Below are positions 54,987 through 62,936 of a DNA stretch of 64,000 bases, piece by piece. The stretch spans positions 3,138,412 to 3,202,411 of the forward strand of contig NZ_CP132335.1 of assembly GCF_030758295.1 (NCBI RefSeq), read 5' to 3'. This DNA is from Pararhizobium sp. IMCC21322. Its GTDB lineage: Bacteria > Pseudomonadota > Alphaproteobacteria > Rhizobiales > GCA-2746425. The notes under the pieces are model-generated. The model was not told the origin of the DNA and searched no databases. It saw nothing but the letters and a program-made list of their open reading frames with translations. Every line of letters starts with the position of its first letter. Position 1 is the stretch's first letter. Made by a program: the position numbers and the translations under genes.

Positions 54987-56021
54987 TTGAGACGGTTTGT
55001 GTTTTTAGCCCTGCCGAATTTTTCCATGATTGCCTTCACGACGGCAATTGAGCCACTTCGTCTTGCCAACCGCTTTCTGCTGGAAGACACATATTCCTGG
55101 CAAATCATTTCCACAGATGGCCAGCCGGTGCGTGCCAGCAACGGGCTGCAGATATCGGTTGATGGTTCGCTGGATGACATCACGGCGCAATCCAACATGG
55201 ATGAACGGCCGGATATGGTTGTGGTCTGTTCCGGCATAGATGTCGATCAGCTTGAAACCAAACACACCAAAGCCATGATCAGGCGCCTGTACAGGACAGG
55301 CATCGCCATTGGCGGCCTGTGCACGGCGTCCTGGATATTGGCCGACGCCGGCCTTCTGGAAGACAAGCAATGCGCCATACACTGGGAAAACATGCCCGGC
55401 TTTATGGAAAAGTTTCCCAATGCGCATGTTCATGCAGATTTGTTTGAAGTCGATGGTCGGCTTTACACCTGTGCCGGTGGCACCGCAGCACTTGATATGA
55501 TGCTTTACATCATAGCCCAGGATCATGACGAACCAATCATCAACCGGATTTGCGAGCAGTGTCTGACAGATCGGGTTCGCAGTTCGTCCGACAGGCAACG
55601 TCTGCCGCTGCGGGCAAGGCTGGGCGTCCAGAACGCGCGTCTTCTGAGCATTATCGAGATGATGGAAGCCAACATTTCCGAACCATTGCCACTGACGGAA
55701 ATTGCCGGGATTTCCAATCTTTCACGCCGTCAGATCGAACGCTTGTTCCGGCAAAATCTTGGCCGGTCGCCTGCCCGTTATTATTCTGAACTGCGCCTTG
55801 ATCGGGCACGTCATCTGTTGTTGCAGTCCAATCTGCCTATTGTCGATGTGGCAATCGCCAGTGGTTTCGTATCAGCGTCTCATTTTTCCAAATGCTATCG
55901 AGATCAGTTTGGCCGCTCGCCACAAGTGGAACGCCGCGAAAGGGAACGGGCTCAACGCGCAGCAACTATGGATTTGGCCTCAGAGTTCCACAGTGAAGAA
56001 AGTCTGGTTGAACCACTCTGA
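54987..56021 (+). CDS. GlxA family (GbdR/SouR-like) transcriptional regulator
   Basis: A 344-residue regulator. An N-terminal DJ-1/PfpI-like domain (residues 1 to about 180; GGLCTASWILADAGLL with Cys112 at the elbow) precedes an AraC-type helix-turn-helix pair (about 235-320; LTEIAGISNLSRRQIERLFR and VDVAIASGFVSASHFSKCYR). Proteins of this type activate glycine betaine, dimethylglycine and sarcosine catabolism in other Proteobacteria, and the divergent fhs-sox cluster fits. The start is TTG at 54987: an in-frame TAG at 54981 excludes any earlier start, and GGGAG lies 10 bp upstream. Confidence 0.92.
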   Translation: MRRFVFLALPNFSMIAFTTAIEPLRLANRFLLEDTYSWQIISTDGQPVRASNGLQISVDGSLDDITAQSNMDERPDMVVVCSGIDVDQLETKHTKAMIRRLYRTGIAIGGLCTASWILADAGLLEDKQCAIHWENMPGFMEKFPNAHVHADLFEVDGRLYTCAGGTAALDMMLYIIAQDHDEPIINRICEQCLTDRVRSSSDRQRLPLRARLGVQNARLLSIIEMMEANISEPLPLTEIAGISNLSRRQIERLFRQNLGRSPARYYSELRLDRARHLLLQSNLPIVDVAIASGFVSASHFSKCYRDQFGRSPQVERRERERAQRAATMDLASEFHSEESLVEPL

Positions 56022-56098
56022 ACGCTGGACAGGCAACCGGCAAATTGTCATAGTCCGGCGCACATCAAACGGTTCGCCGGTCACAGGATAATTGACGC

Positions 56099-56479
56099 AT
56101 GAAAAACTTCTTCCTCCGCTTCTTCACCTGGTGGAATGGCCATACGGTTGGAACCAATTTTTATCTTTGGCGCAAAGGTGAGCGGGTCGGTGAAGACGAG
56201 TTGGGCAATGTTTACTACAGAGCCGAAAACGACAAGCGCCGCATGGTCATGTATAATGGCGAAGCAGATGCCTCAAAAATTCCTGCTGGCTGGCATGCCT
56301 GGATGCACCACCGCACAGACACGGCCCCGGTAGATCAGAATTATGTTGCCAAAGATTGGCAATTGCCGCATCAGGCCAATATGACAGGCAGCGCTCTGGC
56401 TTATCGTCCGCCGGGCTCCATCATGACAAAAGAAACCCGTCCGCAGGTCGCAGGCGATTACGAGCCCTGGACGCCCTGA
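56099..56479 (+). CDS. NADH:ubiquinone oxidoreductase subunit NDUFA12 family
   Basis: A 126-residue complex I accessory subunit, present in Alphaproteobacteria and mitochondria. FFLRFFTWWNGHTVGTNFYL, LWRKGERVGEDELGNVYYRA and PAGWHAWMHHRTDTAP are family hallmarks. It sits in the inner-membrane complex I on the matrix-like side. DUF2155 follows 80 bp later, a common pairing. Confidence 0.93.
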   Translation: MKNFFLRFFTWWNGHTVGTNFYLWRKGERVGEDELGNVYYRAENDKRRMVMYNGEADASKIPAGWHAWMHHRTDTAPVDQNYVAKDWQLPHQANMTGSALAYRPPGSIMTKETRPQVAGDYEPWTP

Positions 56480-56559
56480 AGACACCCTGAGCTTCCAGAC
56501 TTTCGCCGCATTTACCCGCAATGGACACTTGGCCCTGTAAAAGGTGATTCCAAGAGCTG

Positions 56560-57012
56560 ATGATGAAAACCGGAATGCTAGATAAACCTAAATTCTGTCG
56601 ATTGATCGGGATCGCGTTGTGCGGCCTGATTGGCATTGGTGCTTTTTTTGCGTCGGCGCAAAACGCTGTTGCAGAACGCCTGAACAATCCTGTTGCGGTG
56701 TTTGCCGGTCTCGACAAGATCACCGGCCGCATCATCGCCTTCGACGTCTATATTGATGAAACCGTCCAATTCGGAGCGCTGCAGGTAACACCGCGCGTAT
56801 GTTACTCACGCCCTCCTACAGAGCCACCCAACACCACATCCTTTGTGGAAGTTGATGAGGTCACACTTCACAATGAGATTCGCCGTTTGTTTGGTGGCTG
56901 GATGTTTGCATCAAGTCCCGGTCTGAAAGGTGTGGAGCACGCCGTTTATGACGTGTGGCTGACCGGCTGCAAGCAGGAGACCGACGTCGCACCGCCTGCA
57001 GATGCCGGTTAA
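56560..57012 (+). CDS. DUF2155 domain secreted protein
   Basis: A 150-residue protein with a signal peptide ([20 protein letters not shown], cleavage near AVA-E). The mature part begins [20 protein letters not shown] and contains two conserved Cys (RVCYSRPP and WLTGCKQ), typical of DUF2155. The family often follows the NDUFA12 gene but has no known function. Its 3' end overlaps the convergent aat gene by 4 bp. Confidence 0.9.
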   Translation: MMKTGMLDKPKFCRLIGIALCGLIGIGAFFASAQNAVAERLNNPVAVFAGLDKITGRIIAFDVYIDETVQFGALQVTPRVCYSRPPTEPPNTTSFVEVDEVTLHNEIRRLFGGWMFASSPGLKGVEHAVYDVWLTGCKQETDVAPPADAG

Positions 57013-57665
57013 CCCCCAGAATCTACAGAATTTCCAGTCTCCTGATCATAGCGATAGAAGTCACTGTCGACCTGCAAGGCATCCTGCAAAAGCTCATTAT
57101 ACTCGGCGCGCGGCACTTCATGGGCACCGAATTTCCTCAGATGATCGGTCACGAACTGCGTATCCAGCAGTGTAAAGCCGCCAGAATTGAGGCGGTTTCG
57201 CAAATGAACCAGCGCGACTTTTGACGCATCCGGAATACGCGAAAACATGCTCTCGCCAAAAAAAGCGCCGCCGATGTGAATGCCATAAAGCCCCCCCATC
57301 AAAGCACCCTCTTTCCAGCATTCGACCGTGTGACAGAACCCCATATGGAACAATTCGCCATACAAATCGCGAATGGGTTGGTTTATCCAGGTTTCACGCC
57401 GCTCGGAAGTCAGTTCCGCACAGCCTGAAATGACGCCATCAAAATCCGTGTCGACACGGACCTCGAAAACACCCTTCCGAATAATTTTTGAAAGACTGCG
57501 CGGTACATGGAATGTATCAAGGGGAATGACGCCGCGCTGATCCGGTTCGATCCAATAGAGCGTCGGATCATCCGCAGATTCCGCCATCGGAAACAGACCA
57601 CAGGCATAGGCTTTCAGCAGCACCTGCGGCGTAATCTTCATTTGGTCGGCGTCATACTCACTCAT
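57009..57665 (-). CDS. aat: Leucyl/phenylalanyl-tRNA--protein transferase
   Basis: A 218-residue enzyme that adds Leu or Phe to N-terminal Arg/Lys for the N-degron (ClpS/ClpA) pathway. [36 protein letters not shown] and [20 protein letters not shown] are the known Aat blocks. It follows accC by 21 bp in a leftward accB-accC-aat run. Confidence 0.95.
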   Translation of the reverse strand: MSEYDADQMKITPQVLLKAYACGLFPMAESADDPTLYWIEPDQRGVIPLDTFHVPRSLSKIIRKGVFEVRVDTDFDGVISGCAELTSERRETWINQPIRDLYGELFHMGFCHTVECWKEGALMGGLYGIHIGGAFFGESMFSRIPDASKVALVHLRNRLNSGGFTLLDTQFVTDHLRKFGAHEVPRAEYNELLQDALQVDSDFYRYDQETGNSVDSGG

Positions 57666-57686
57666 GTGATAAGCGGAATCCCGTTT

Positions 57687-59024
57687 CTAGAGATCCAGAT
57701 GCTTCTCCAGCCAATGAATATCATACATGCCATTGGCAATATCCGGATTGTCGACCAGTTCTTCAAACAGCGGAATGGTTGTTTTGATTCCATCCACCAC
57801 ATACTCACCAAGAGCACGGCGCAAGCGCATCATGCATTCAACGCGGCTTCTGCCATGCACAATCAGCTTGCCAATCAGACTGTCATAATGCGGCGGCACC
57901 AGATAGCCCTGATAGACAGCAGAATCGACGCGTGTTCCAAGGCCACCCGGCGGGTGATAATGAGTAATGCGACCCGGTGACGGTGCAAACGTGGCCGGGT
58001 CTTCCGCGTTGATGCGGCATTCAATGGCATGACCGGAAAATTCCACATCTTCCTGTGTCATCGTCAATTTTCCGCCAGCAGCAATGCGAATTTGTTCATG
58101 CACAAGATCAATGCCGGTAATAGCTTCCGTAACCGGGTGCTCCACCTGCAGACGTGTGTTCATTTCAATGAAGTAAAATTCGCCGTCTTCATATAGAAAT
58201 TCTATTGTTCCGACGCCGGAATATCCAAGATCAGCCATCGCCTTGGCAACAACGTTGCCAATTCGGTTACGTTGCTCGTCATTCAGTGCCGGTGAAGGGG
58301 CTTCTTCCCAAACCTTCTGATGCCGACGCTGAAGCGAACAATCGCGCTCTCCCAGATGGATGGCTTTGCCCTGCCCGTCTCCCAGCACCTGAATTTCGAT
58401 GTGGCGTGGTTTTTCCAGATATTTTTCAAGATAGACAGTATCATCACCAAATGCCGATTTGGCTTCTGAGCGCGCGCCCTGAAGCGCGCCTTTCAGGTCG
58501 CTTGCTGTCTTCGCCAGCTTCATGCCGCGACCACCACCACCGGCAGACGCTTTTACAAGAACCGGATACCCAATGTCTTCCGCAATCTTGGCCGCTTCAG
58601 CAAAATCAGTGACACCGCCATCAGAGCCGGGAACCACGGGAATTCCGAGTTTCTTGACTGTTTCCTTGGCCGCGATCTTGTCGCCCATAACCCTGATATG
58701 CTCGGACTTTGGTCCGATAAAGGTTAGATTGTGCGCTTCCAGAATCTCGGCAAACCGTGCATTTTCGGACAAGAATCCGTAGCCGGGATGAACCGCTTCA
58801 GCGCCAGTGATTTCACAGGCAGCCAGAATTTCAGGAATATTGAGATAGCTTTGTGCCGCCGGTGGCGGGCCAATGCAAACACTCTCATCTGCAAGACGCA
58901 CATGCATGGCATCCTGATCTGCTGTTGAATGAACAGCCACAGTCTGGATGCCCAATTCGCGGGCGGCGCGCAATATGCGCAGTGCAATCTCGCCGCGATT
59001 GGCGATCAGAATCTTATTGAACAT
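57687..59024 (-). CDS. accC: Acetyl-CoA carboxylase biotin carboxylase subunit
   Basis: A 445-residue ATP-grasp enzyme that carboxylates biotin on AccB in the first step of fatty acid synthesis. [20 protein letters not shown] at the N-terminus, the Gly-rich loop [14 protein letters not shown] (near residue 160), and [14 protein letters not shown] are intact. I used the ATG at 59024; an open frame continues 14 codons upstream and overlaps accB. accB ends 7 bp before it. Confidence 0.96.
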   Translation of the reverse strand: MFNKILIANRGEIALRILRAARELGIQTVAVHSTADQDAMHVRLADESVCIGPPPAAQSYLNIPEILAACEITGAEAVHPGYGFLSENARFAEILEAHNLTFIGPKSEHIRVMGDKIAAKETVKKLGIPVVPGSDGGVTDFAEAAKIAEDIGYPVLVKASAGGGGRGMKLAKTASDLKGALQGARSEAKSAFGDDTVYLEKYLEKPRHIEIQVLGDGQGKAIHLGERDCSLQRRHQKVWEEAPSPALNDEQRNRIGNVVAKAMADLGYSGVGTIEFLYEDGEFYFIEMNTRLQVEHPVTEAITGIDLVHEQIRIAAGGKLTMTQEDVEFSGHAIECRINAEDPATFAPSPGRITHYHPPGGLGTRVDSAVYQGYLVPPHYDSLIGKLIVHGRSRVECMMRLRRALGEYVVDGIKTTIPLFEELVDNPDIANGMYDIHWLEKHLDL

Positions 59025-59031
59025 GTCTTGC

Positions 59032-59496
59032 CTATTCGAGGGTAAGGAGAGGTTCGCCATATTCAACAGGTTGACCGCTTTCGACGAAAATTTCGGTTAC
59101 CTTGCCAGCCCTGTCCGCTGAAATCTGATTCATATGTTTCATGGCCTCGACGATCAGGATCGTCTGGCCAGCAGTCACCGTATCGCCCACCTTGACAAAT
59201 TCGTCTGCCCCGGGCTCTGGAGCCAGATAAGCTGTACCAACCATCGGTGACTTCACGACATGACCCTTTGATTCTGCAGCTTGAGGGGCCTCTGCAACGG
59301 CGGTTGGCGCTGCCTGCATTGCTGGCGCAGCCATGGCCGGTTGAGCCACAGGAGCTGCCACTGACATGGTGATGTTGCGGGCAACCCTGATATGCAAATC
59401 GCCCTGCTCTACCTCAATTTCAGTCAGATCCGTTTCATTCAGGATGACTGCCAACTGGCGCACGAGTTCCTGATCGATTTTGTTGTCTTTAGACAT
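59032..59496 (-). CDS. accB: Acetyl-CoA carboxylase biotin carboxyl carrier protein
   Basis: A 154-residue carrier. The C-terminal biotinyl domain has the lysine motif [16 protein letters not shown] (biotinylated Lys near residue 119), and a Pro/Ala linker ([17 protein letters not shown]) joins it to the N-terminal part. aroQ, which often precedes accB in relatives, is absent; instead a 445-bp stretch without clear genes follows. Confidence 0.95.
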   Translation of the reverse strand: MSKDNKIDQELVRQLAVILNETDLTEIEVEQGDLHIRVARNITMSVAAPVAQPAMAAPAMQAAPTAVAEAPQAAESKGHVVKSPMVGTAYLAPEPGADEFVKVGDTVTAGQTILIVEAMKHMNQISADRAGKVTEIFVESGQPVEYGEPLLTLE

Positions 59497-59941
59497 AACG
59501 CCTCATTTCAAACTACCCCGCAGGGAACAATGTGTCCCATATAACATTAATCACGCAAAGTGCGAGCAAATAGCCCTTGATAATTTCCCCGACAAGACAC
59601 CTCGCGAAACGCGCAAAGGTCACCTCTCCTGCCGACCAGCGCTATAGAGCGGAGAAACCGCTCAACACCAATTGGCATATTGATATAACCTTATAGAAAT
59701 AACCAATGGATAAGGAAAGATGGCGAGAAACAACGATCCCCAGATAATTGTCGAACCGATGCAGGGGATTTAGTGCAGACCACACAAATGCCATCTGATT
59801 GGCAACGCCATTTTTGATCCGCGTTTAAAGTGCCTATGCGGAACAGGAAATCGGCCCTCACCTGTTTCCCATTCGGACACGAATGAACCCGAAAAATTTC
59901 TTGCTGCACCGGTCTGATTCAATGACGGCCCTGGGCACACT
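59497..59941. other. Gene-free 445-bp region between accB and the LysR gene
   Basis: No convincing gene. Two overlapping leftward frames (59691-59909 and 59770-59964) show protein-like but unrecognised words (such as FPVPHRHFKRGSKMALPIRW), the second running into the lysR 3' end. Small inverted repeats are present: GAGCGG/CCGCTC at 59647-59663 and CCTTAT/ATAAGG at 59689-59715. The accB promoter should lie near 59500-59600. It may hold a decayed gene or a dispersed repeat. Confidence 0.5.
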
Positions 59942-60826
59942 CTAAAAACGCTCCCAGACTTCAAACCCGGTCTCGTCCAGCTTTGACGGTGAGCAATAGA
60001 GGGAAAGTGTCAGAACTGCCTCAAATTTGGGGGGACCTAATTGAATAAGTTCGCCCGATCTCAATTCGCTTTCGATTGAAAACTCTGGCAGCCAGGCAAC
60101 GCCACCGCCCGCCAAAGCGCGGCGTTTCAATGCTTCCACCAAACCGTCAATGTAACGAATGTCGAGTGAAAGCTTGGTGTAATTGATGGTGTGATCGACG
60201 ACAGTGCCCAAAAATGTGCTGGGATCATATGATAGATAAGGCACCGGTTGATCTTGAATACCCGTTAAAGCCCAACCGTTCCTGGCAGCCGCATCCCGCT
60301 CGGCAACAGGGATCAGGCGTTCTTTTGCAATATCCTTTCGCGCGAAAAGCTTCTCATCGATTTGCGGCTCTACATCCTTGTGCCGGTAAACCAACAGGAA
60401 CTCGCATGCCCCTTCAGACAGCAATTGGCAGCACGACCCCAGACTGTCAGAAATCGTCCGAGCCCGCAGGTTCGTCATTGTTTTCTCAAATTCGGCAATC
60501 CTGTGAACCAGGTAATTGACAGAGATGGTGTGCAAAACTGCAAAGCGTTGAAAAGACGTTCGGCTGCTCTCCTGTTGCCGGATATATTGTCGCATCTCAG
60601 TGAGCTGAGCCACATTCTCTTTTGCTGCCTGCAGAAACTGCTCCCCCGCTTCTGAAAGCCTGACTGGATAAGTCGCCCGATCAATAAGCGGAACACCCAG
60701 CCAGTTCTCCAGAGATTTTATCCTCCGGCTGAAGGCGGATTGAGTGATGTTGCGTTCCTGCGCAGCCTTTGTGAAATTCAGCGTCCTACCAAGACAAATA
60801 AAGTCGCGAAGCCAATTCAGATCCAT
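59942..60826 (-). CDS. LysR family transcriptional regulator (HypT/YjiE-like)
   Basis: A 294-residue LysR protein. The N-terminal helix-turn-helix (WLRDFICLGRTLNFTKAAQE, then ITQSAFSRRIKSLENWLGV) and the effector domain (from about residue 90) are complete. The overall sequence, including VAWLPEFSIESELRSGELI, resembles E. coli HypT/YjiE more than most LysR proteins. GGAGG lies 6 bp before the ATG. A large inverted repeat overlaps its leader, suggesting self-control and control of the divergent hydrolase-transporter genes. The effector is unknown. Confidence 0.9.
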   Translation of the reverse strand: MDLNWLRDFICLGRTLNFTKAAQERNITQSAFSRRIKSLENWLGVPLIDRATYPVRLSEAGEQFLQAAKENVAQLTEMRQYIRQQESSRTSFQRFAVLHTISVNYLVHRIAEFEKTMTNLRARTISDSLGSCCQLLSEGACEFLLVYRHKDVEPQIDEKLFARKDIAKERLIPVAERDAAARNGWALTGIQDQPVPYLSYDPSTFLGTVVDHTINYTKLSLDIRYIDGLVEALKRRALAGGGVAWLPEFSIESELRSGELIQLGPPKFEAVLTLSLYCSPSKLDETGFEVWERF

Positions 60827-60837
60827 TCCCAGCCTCC

Positions 60838-60870
60838 CATTAAACTATGCAAATTCGGAATAGTTTAATG
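60838..60870. promoter_or_regulatory. Candidate LysR operator
   Basis: CATTAAACTAT (60838-60848) and ATAGTTTAATG (60860-60870) form perfect 11-bp inverted arms around an 11-bp spacer. It lies 11 bp before the lysR start, next to its ribosome binding site, and about 200 bp before the hydrolase start. A LysR-type palindrome fits well. Confidence 0.65.
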
Positions 60871-61063
60871 CAATGTTTGCGTTGGGCAACCTGAATTTTC
60901 AGCATTACGGTTTGAAAACAGCCATTCGGGAGTTTTCAGAAATGCATCTATCGCGATTTCCAAAACTTGAAGGCCTGATCCAACCTGTAGTGTTCCTGAA
61001 TACCGTTGGATTGGCAGCGCTTAGCGCTTTTCAACCCCTGTTTTCCAGACCGCCAGGCGCACA

Positions 61064-61858
61064 ATGACCGCATTGCGCTACAAGCAGGAAGGCAAAGGTC
61101 CAAAGCTCGTACTCGTCCACGGCTACCTTGGCGGCTCGGATATGTGGCTGGACCAGATAGAATATTTCCAATCGCTTTATGAAGTTATCGCAGTTGATCT
61201 GCCTGGGTTTGGGAATAGCAACGATATTCACGCGCGCAAGTCCATCAAAGACATAGCCTCAGACGTCCTTGGTCTTTTGACCACATTGGGAATTGACCAA
61301 TTCGCTTTGCTTGGTCACTCAATGGGAGGAATGGTCGTTCAACAGATGGTGGCAATGGCCCCGACACGGATCACCAGGCTGGTCTGTTATGGCACCGGCC
61401 CTGTTGGCATACTTCCCGGCCGTTTTGAGACAATCGAGCAGTCACGCACGCGAATGCTGACTGACGGCGTGGAAAAAACTGGTCGTCAGATTGCGGCAAC
61501 CTGGTTTGTCGAAGGTGAACGACATCCAAGGTTTGAGCTCTGCAAAGATCTCATCCGGCGTGTGTCCATGGAAACCGCACTCAGCAGTTTGCAAGCATGG
61601 GAAGACTGGGACGGCCGCAAAACTCTCAGCGGCATTGCCTGTGACACTTTGATCATTTGGGGTGACAGGGATCAGTCTTACGATTGGTCGCAGCCAGAAG
61701 CGCTCTGGAAATCGATTGAGAACAGCCAATTATCGGTTTTACCTGGATGCGCGCACAATGCGCATCTTGAAAAACCCGACATATTCAATGCAGTGCTCGC
61801 TGATTTTCTAAGCGCGAAAACCGGGCAGCAGACCATCCGGCTGAAAGAAAAAGCATGA
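61064..61858 (+). CDS. Alpha/beta hydrolase
   Basis: A 264-residue hydrolase-fold protein. KLVLVHGYLGGSDMWLDQIE holds the oxyanion-hole HG motif, LLGHSMGGMVVQQMVA the nucleophilic Ser (about Ser93), IIWGDRDQSYDWSQPEAL the acid, and GCAHNAHLEKP the catalytic His. It lies 49 bp upstream of the quaternary-amine binding-protein gene in the same direction, so the two are likely co-transcribed. I suspect it frees a transported amine from an ester or amide, but the substrate is not visible. Confidence 0.88.
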   Translation: MTALRYKQEGKGPKLVLVHGYLGGSDMWLDQIEYFQSLYEVIAVDLPGFGNSNDIHARKSIKDIASDVLGLLTTLGIDQFALLGHSMGGMVVQQMVAMAPTRITRLVCYGTGPVGILPGRFETIEQSRTRMLTDGVEKTGRQIAATWFVEGERHPRFELCKDLIRRVSMETALSSLQAWEDWDGRKTLSGIACDTLIIWGDRDQSYDWSQPEALWKSIENSQLSVLPGCAHNAHLEKPDIFNAVLADFLSAKTGQQTIRLKEKA

Positions 61859-61907
61859 ATTGGAATCGATCACATCATTTTGGTGTGAGCATACAAGGAG
61901 AAGTGAA

Positions 61908-62867
61908 ATGAAAAAGATCACAGCGACAACTCTCTTCGCGCTGGCGCTAGGCGTTTCAACGTCGGCGCTCAGTGCAGAAGAAGTTAAAATTGGTGCTCCG
62001 GCGTGGACCGGTGCACAAGCCATCGCACATCTTATCCAGGAAGTTGTTGTGTCGCGTATTGGCGGTACAGCGGAATTGGTTCCAGGTGATAATGCAGCGA
62101 TTTTTGCAGCCATGGATGCCGGCAAGGGTGACATTGATGTCCATCCTGATGTGTGGTTGCCAAACCAGCAGAGTTTTACAAAAAAATACGTAGATGGCAC
62201 AGGCAATGTGGCCCTGTCTGACAAGCCCTATGAAGGCAAGCAGAGTTTTTGCGTAACCAAGCAGTTTTCAGAAGCCAATGGCGTCACATCCATCTTCGAT
62301 CTGGCGCGTCCGGAAATTGCATCGCTGATGGACGGCGATGGCAACGGCAAAGGCGAAATCTGGGTTGGTGCACCTGGCTGGGCGTCAGCGAATGTCAATC
62401 AGGTGAAAGTCCGAGACTATGGCCTGCTGCCGTTCATGGAACCGATCCGGGCAGATCAATCCGTTATGACAGCGACTGTCGGTGATTCCATCAAGAAGGA
62501 AATCGGTTACGCATTCTACTGCTATTCACCGCACGCCATCTGGTTCCAGCATGATATTGTGCGGCTGGAAGAGCCTGAGTTCGATCCTGCGAAATACAAG
62601 GCGCTTCAGCCTGATCAGGACCCCAACTGGTATGAAAACTCCAAAGTCATGACGGAAGACGCTCTGAAAAATGTTCAGGTTGCCTACTCCAAATCACTCG
62701 GAGAGCGCTCCCCTGCAATTACGGAATTCTTGAAAAACATGCAGCTTACGGGCGAAGATGTGTCAAATTTTGCGTTCCAGATCGAAGGTGGAAAACCGGC
62801 TGACCAGGTTGCAAAAGAGTGGGTTGCTGAAAATTCAGACCGCGTTGACGGATGGCTCGGTCTCTAA
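61908..62867 (+). CDS. ABC transporter substrate-binding protein, glycine betaine/quaternary amine type (OpuAC family)
   Basis: A 319-residue periplasmic binding protein. The signal peptide ends near ALSA-E (residues 1 to about 22), and EEVKIGAPAWTGAQAIAHLI opens the mature part. Several Trp/Tyr/Phe residues (such as in VWLPNQQSF, CYSPHAIW) could form the aromatic cage that holds a quaternary ammonium group. AAGGAG is 7 bp upstream of the ATG. The ATPase gene follows after a stem-loop. The ligand may be betaine, choline, carnitine or a relative. Confidence 0.9.
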   Translation: MKKITATTLFALALGVSTSALSAEEVKIGAPAWTGAQAIAHLIQEVVVSRIGGTAELVPGDNAAIFAAMDAGKGDIDVHPDVWLPNQQSFTKKYVDGTGNVALSDKPYEGKQSFCVTKQFSEANGVTSIFDLARPEIASLMDGDGNGKGEIWVGAPGWASANVNQVKVRDYGLLPFMEPIRADQSVMTATVGDSIKKEIGYAFYCYSPHAIWFQHDIVRLEEPEFDPAKYKALQPDQDPNWYENSKVMTEDALKNVQVAYSKSLGERSPAITEFLKNMQLTGEDVSNFAFQIEGGKPADQVAKEWVAENSDRVDGWLGL

Positions 62868-62883
62868 TTGGACTGAACAGAAG

Positions 62884-62916
62884 AGTGTGGTGCCCAGACT
62901 TTCAAGGCACCACACT
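62884..62916 (+). other. Stem-loop between binding-protein and ATPase genes
   Basis: AGTGTGGTGCC (62884-62894) pairs perfectly with GGCACCACACT (62906-62916) around an 11-nt loop. Its place after the binding-protein stop matches the hairpin in the TRAP operon, and it could raise the ratio of binding protein to transporter. Confidence 0.6.
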
Positions 62917-62936
62917 GATCACCTTGGAGAACCCTG

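Noticed and set aside
60873-61067. 64-codon rightward open frame between lysR and the hydrolase gene
   Set aside because: No ribosome binding site and no recognisable family; it is more likely the leader region of the hydrolase operon.
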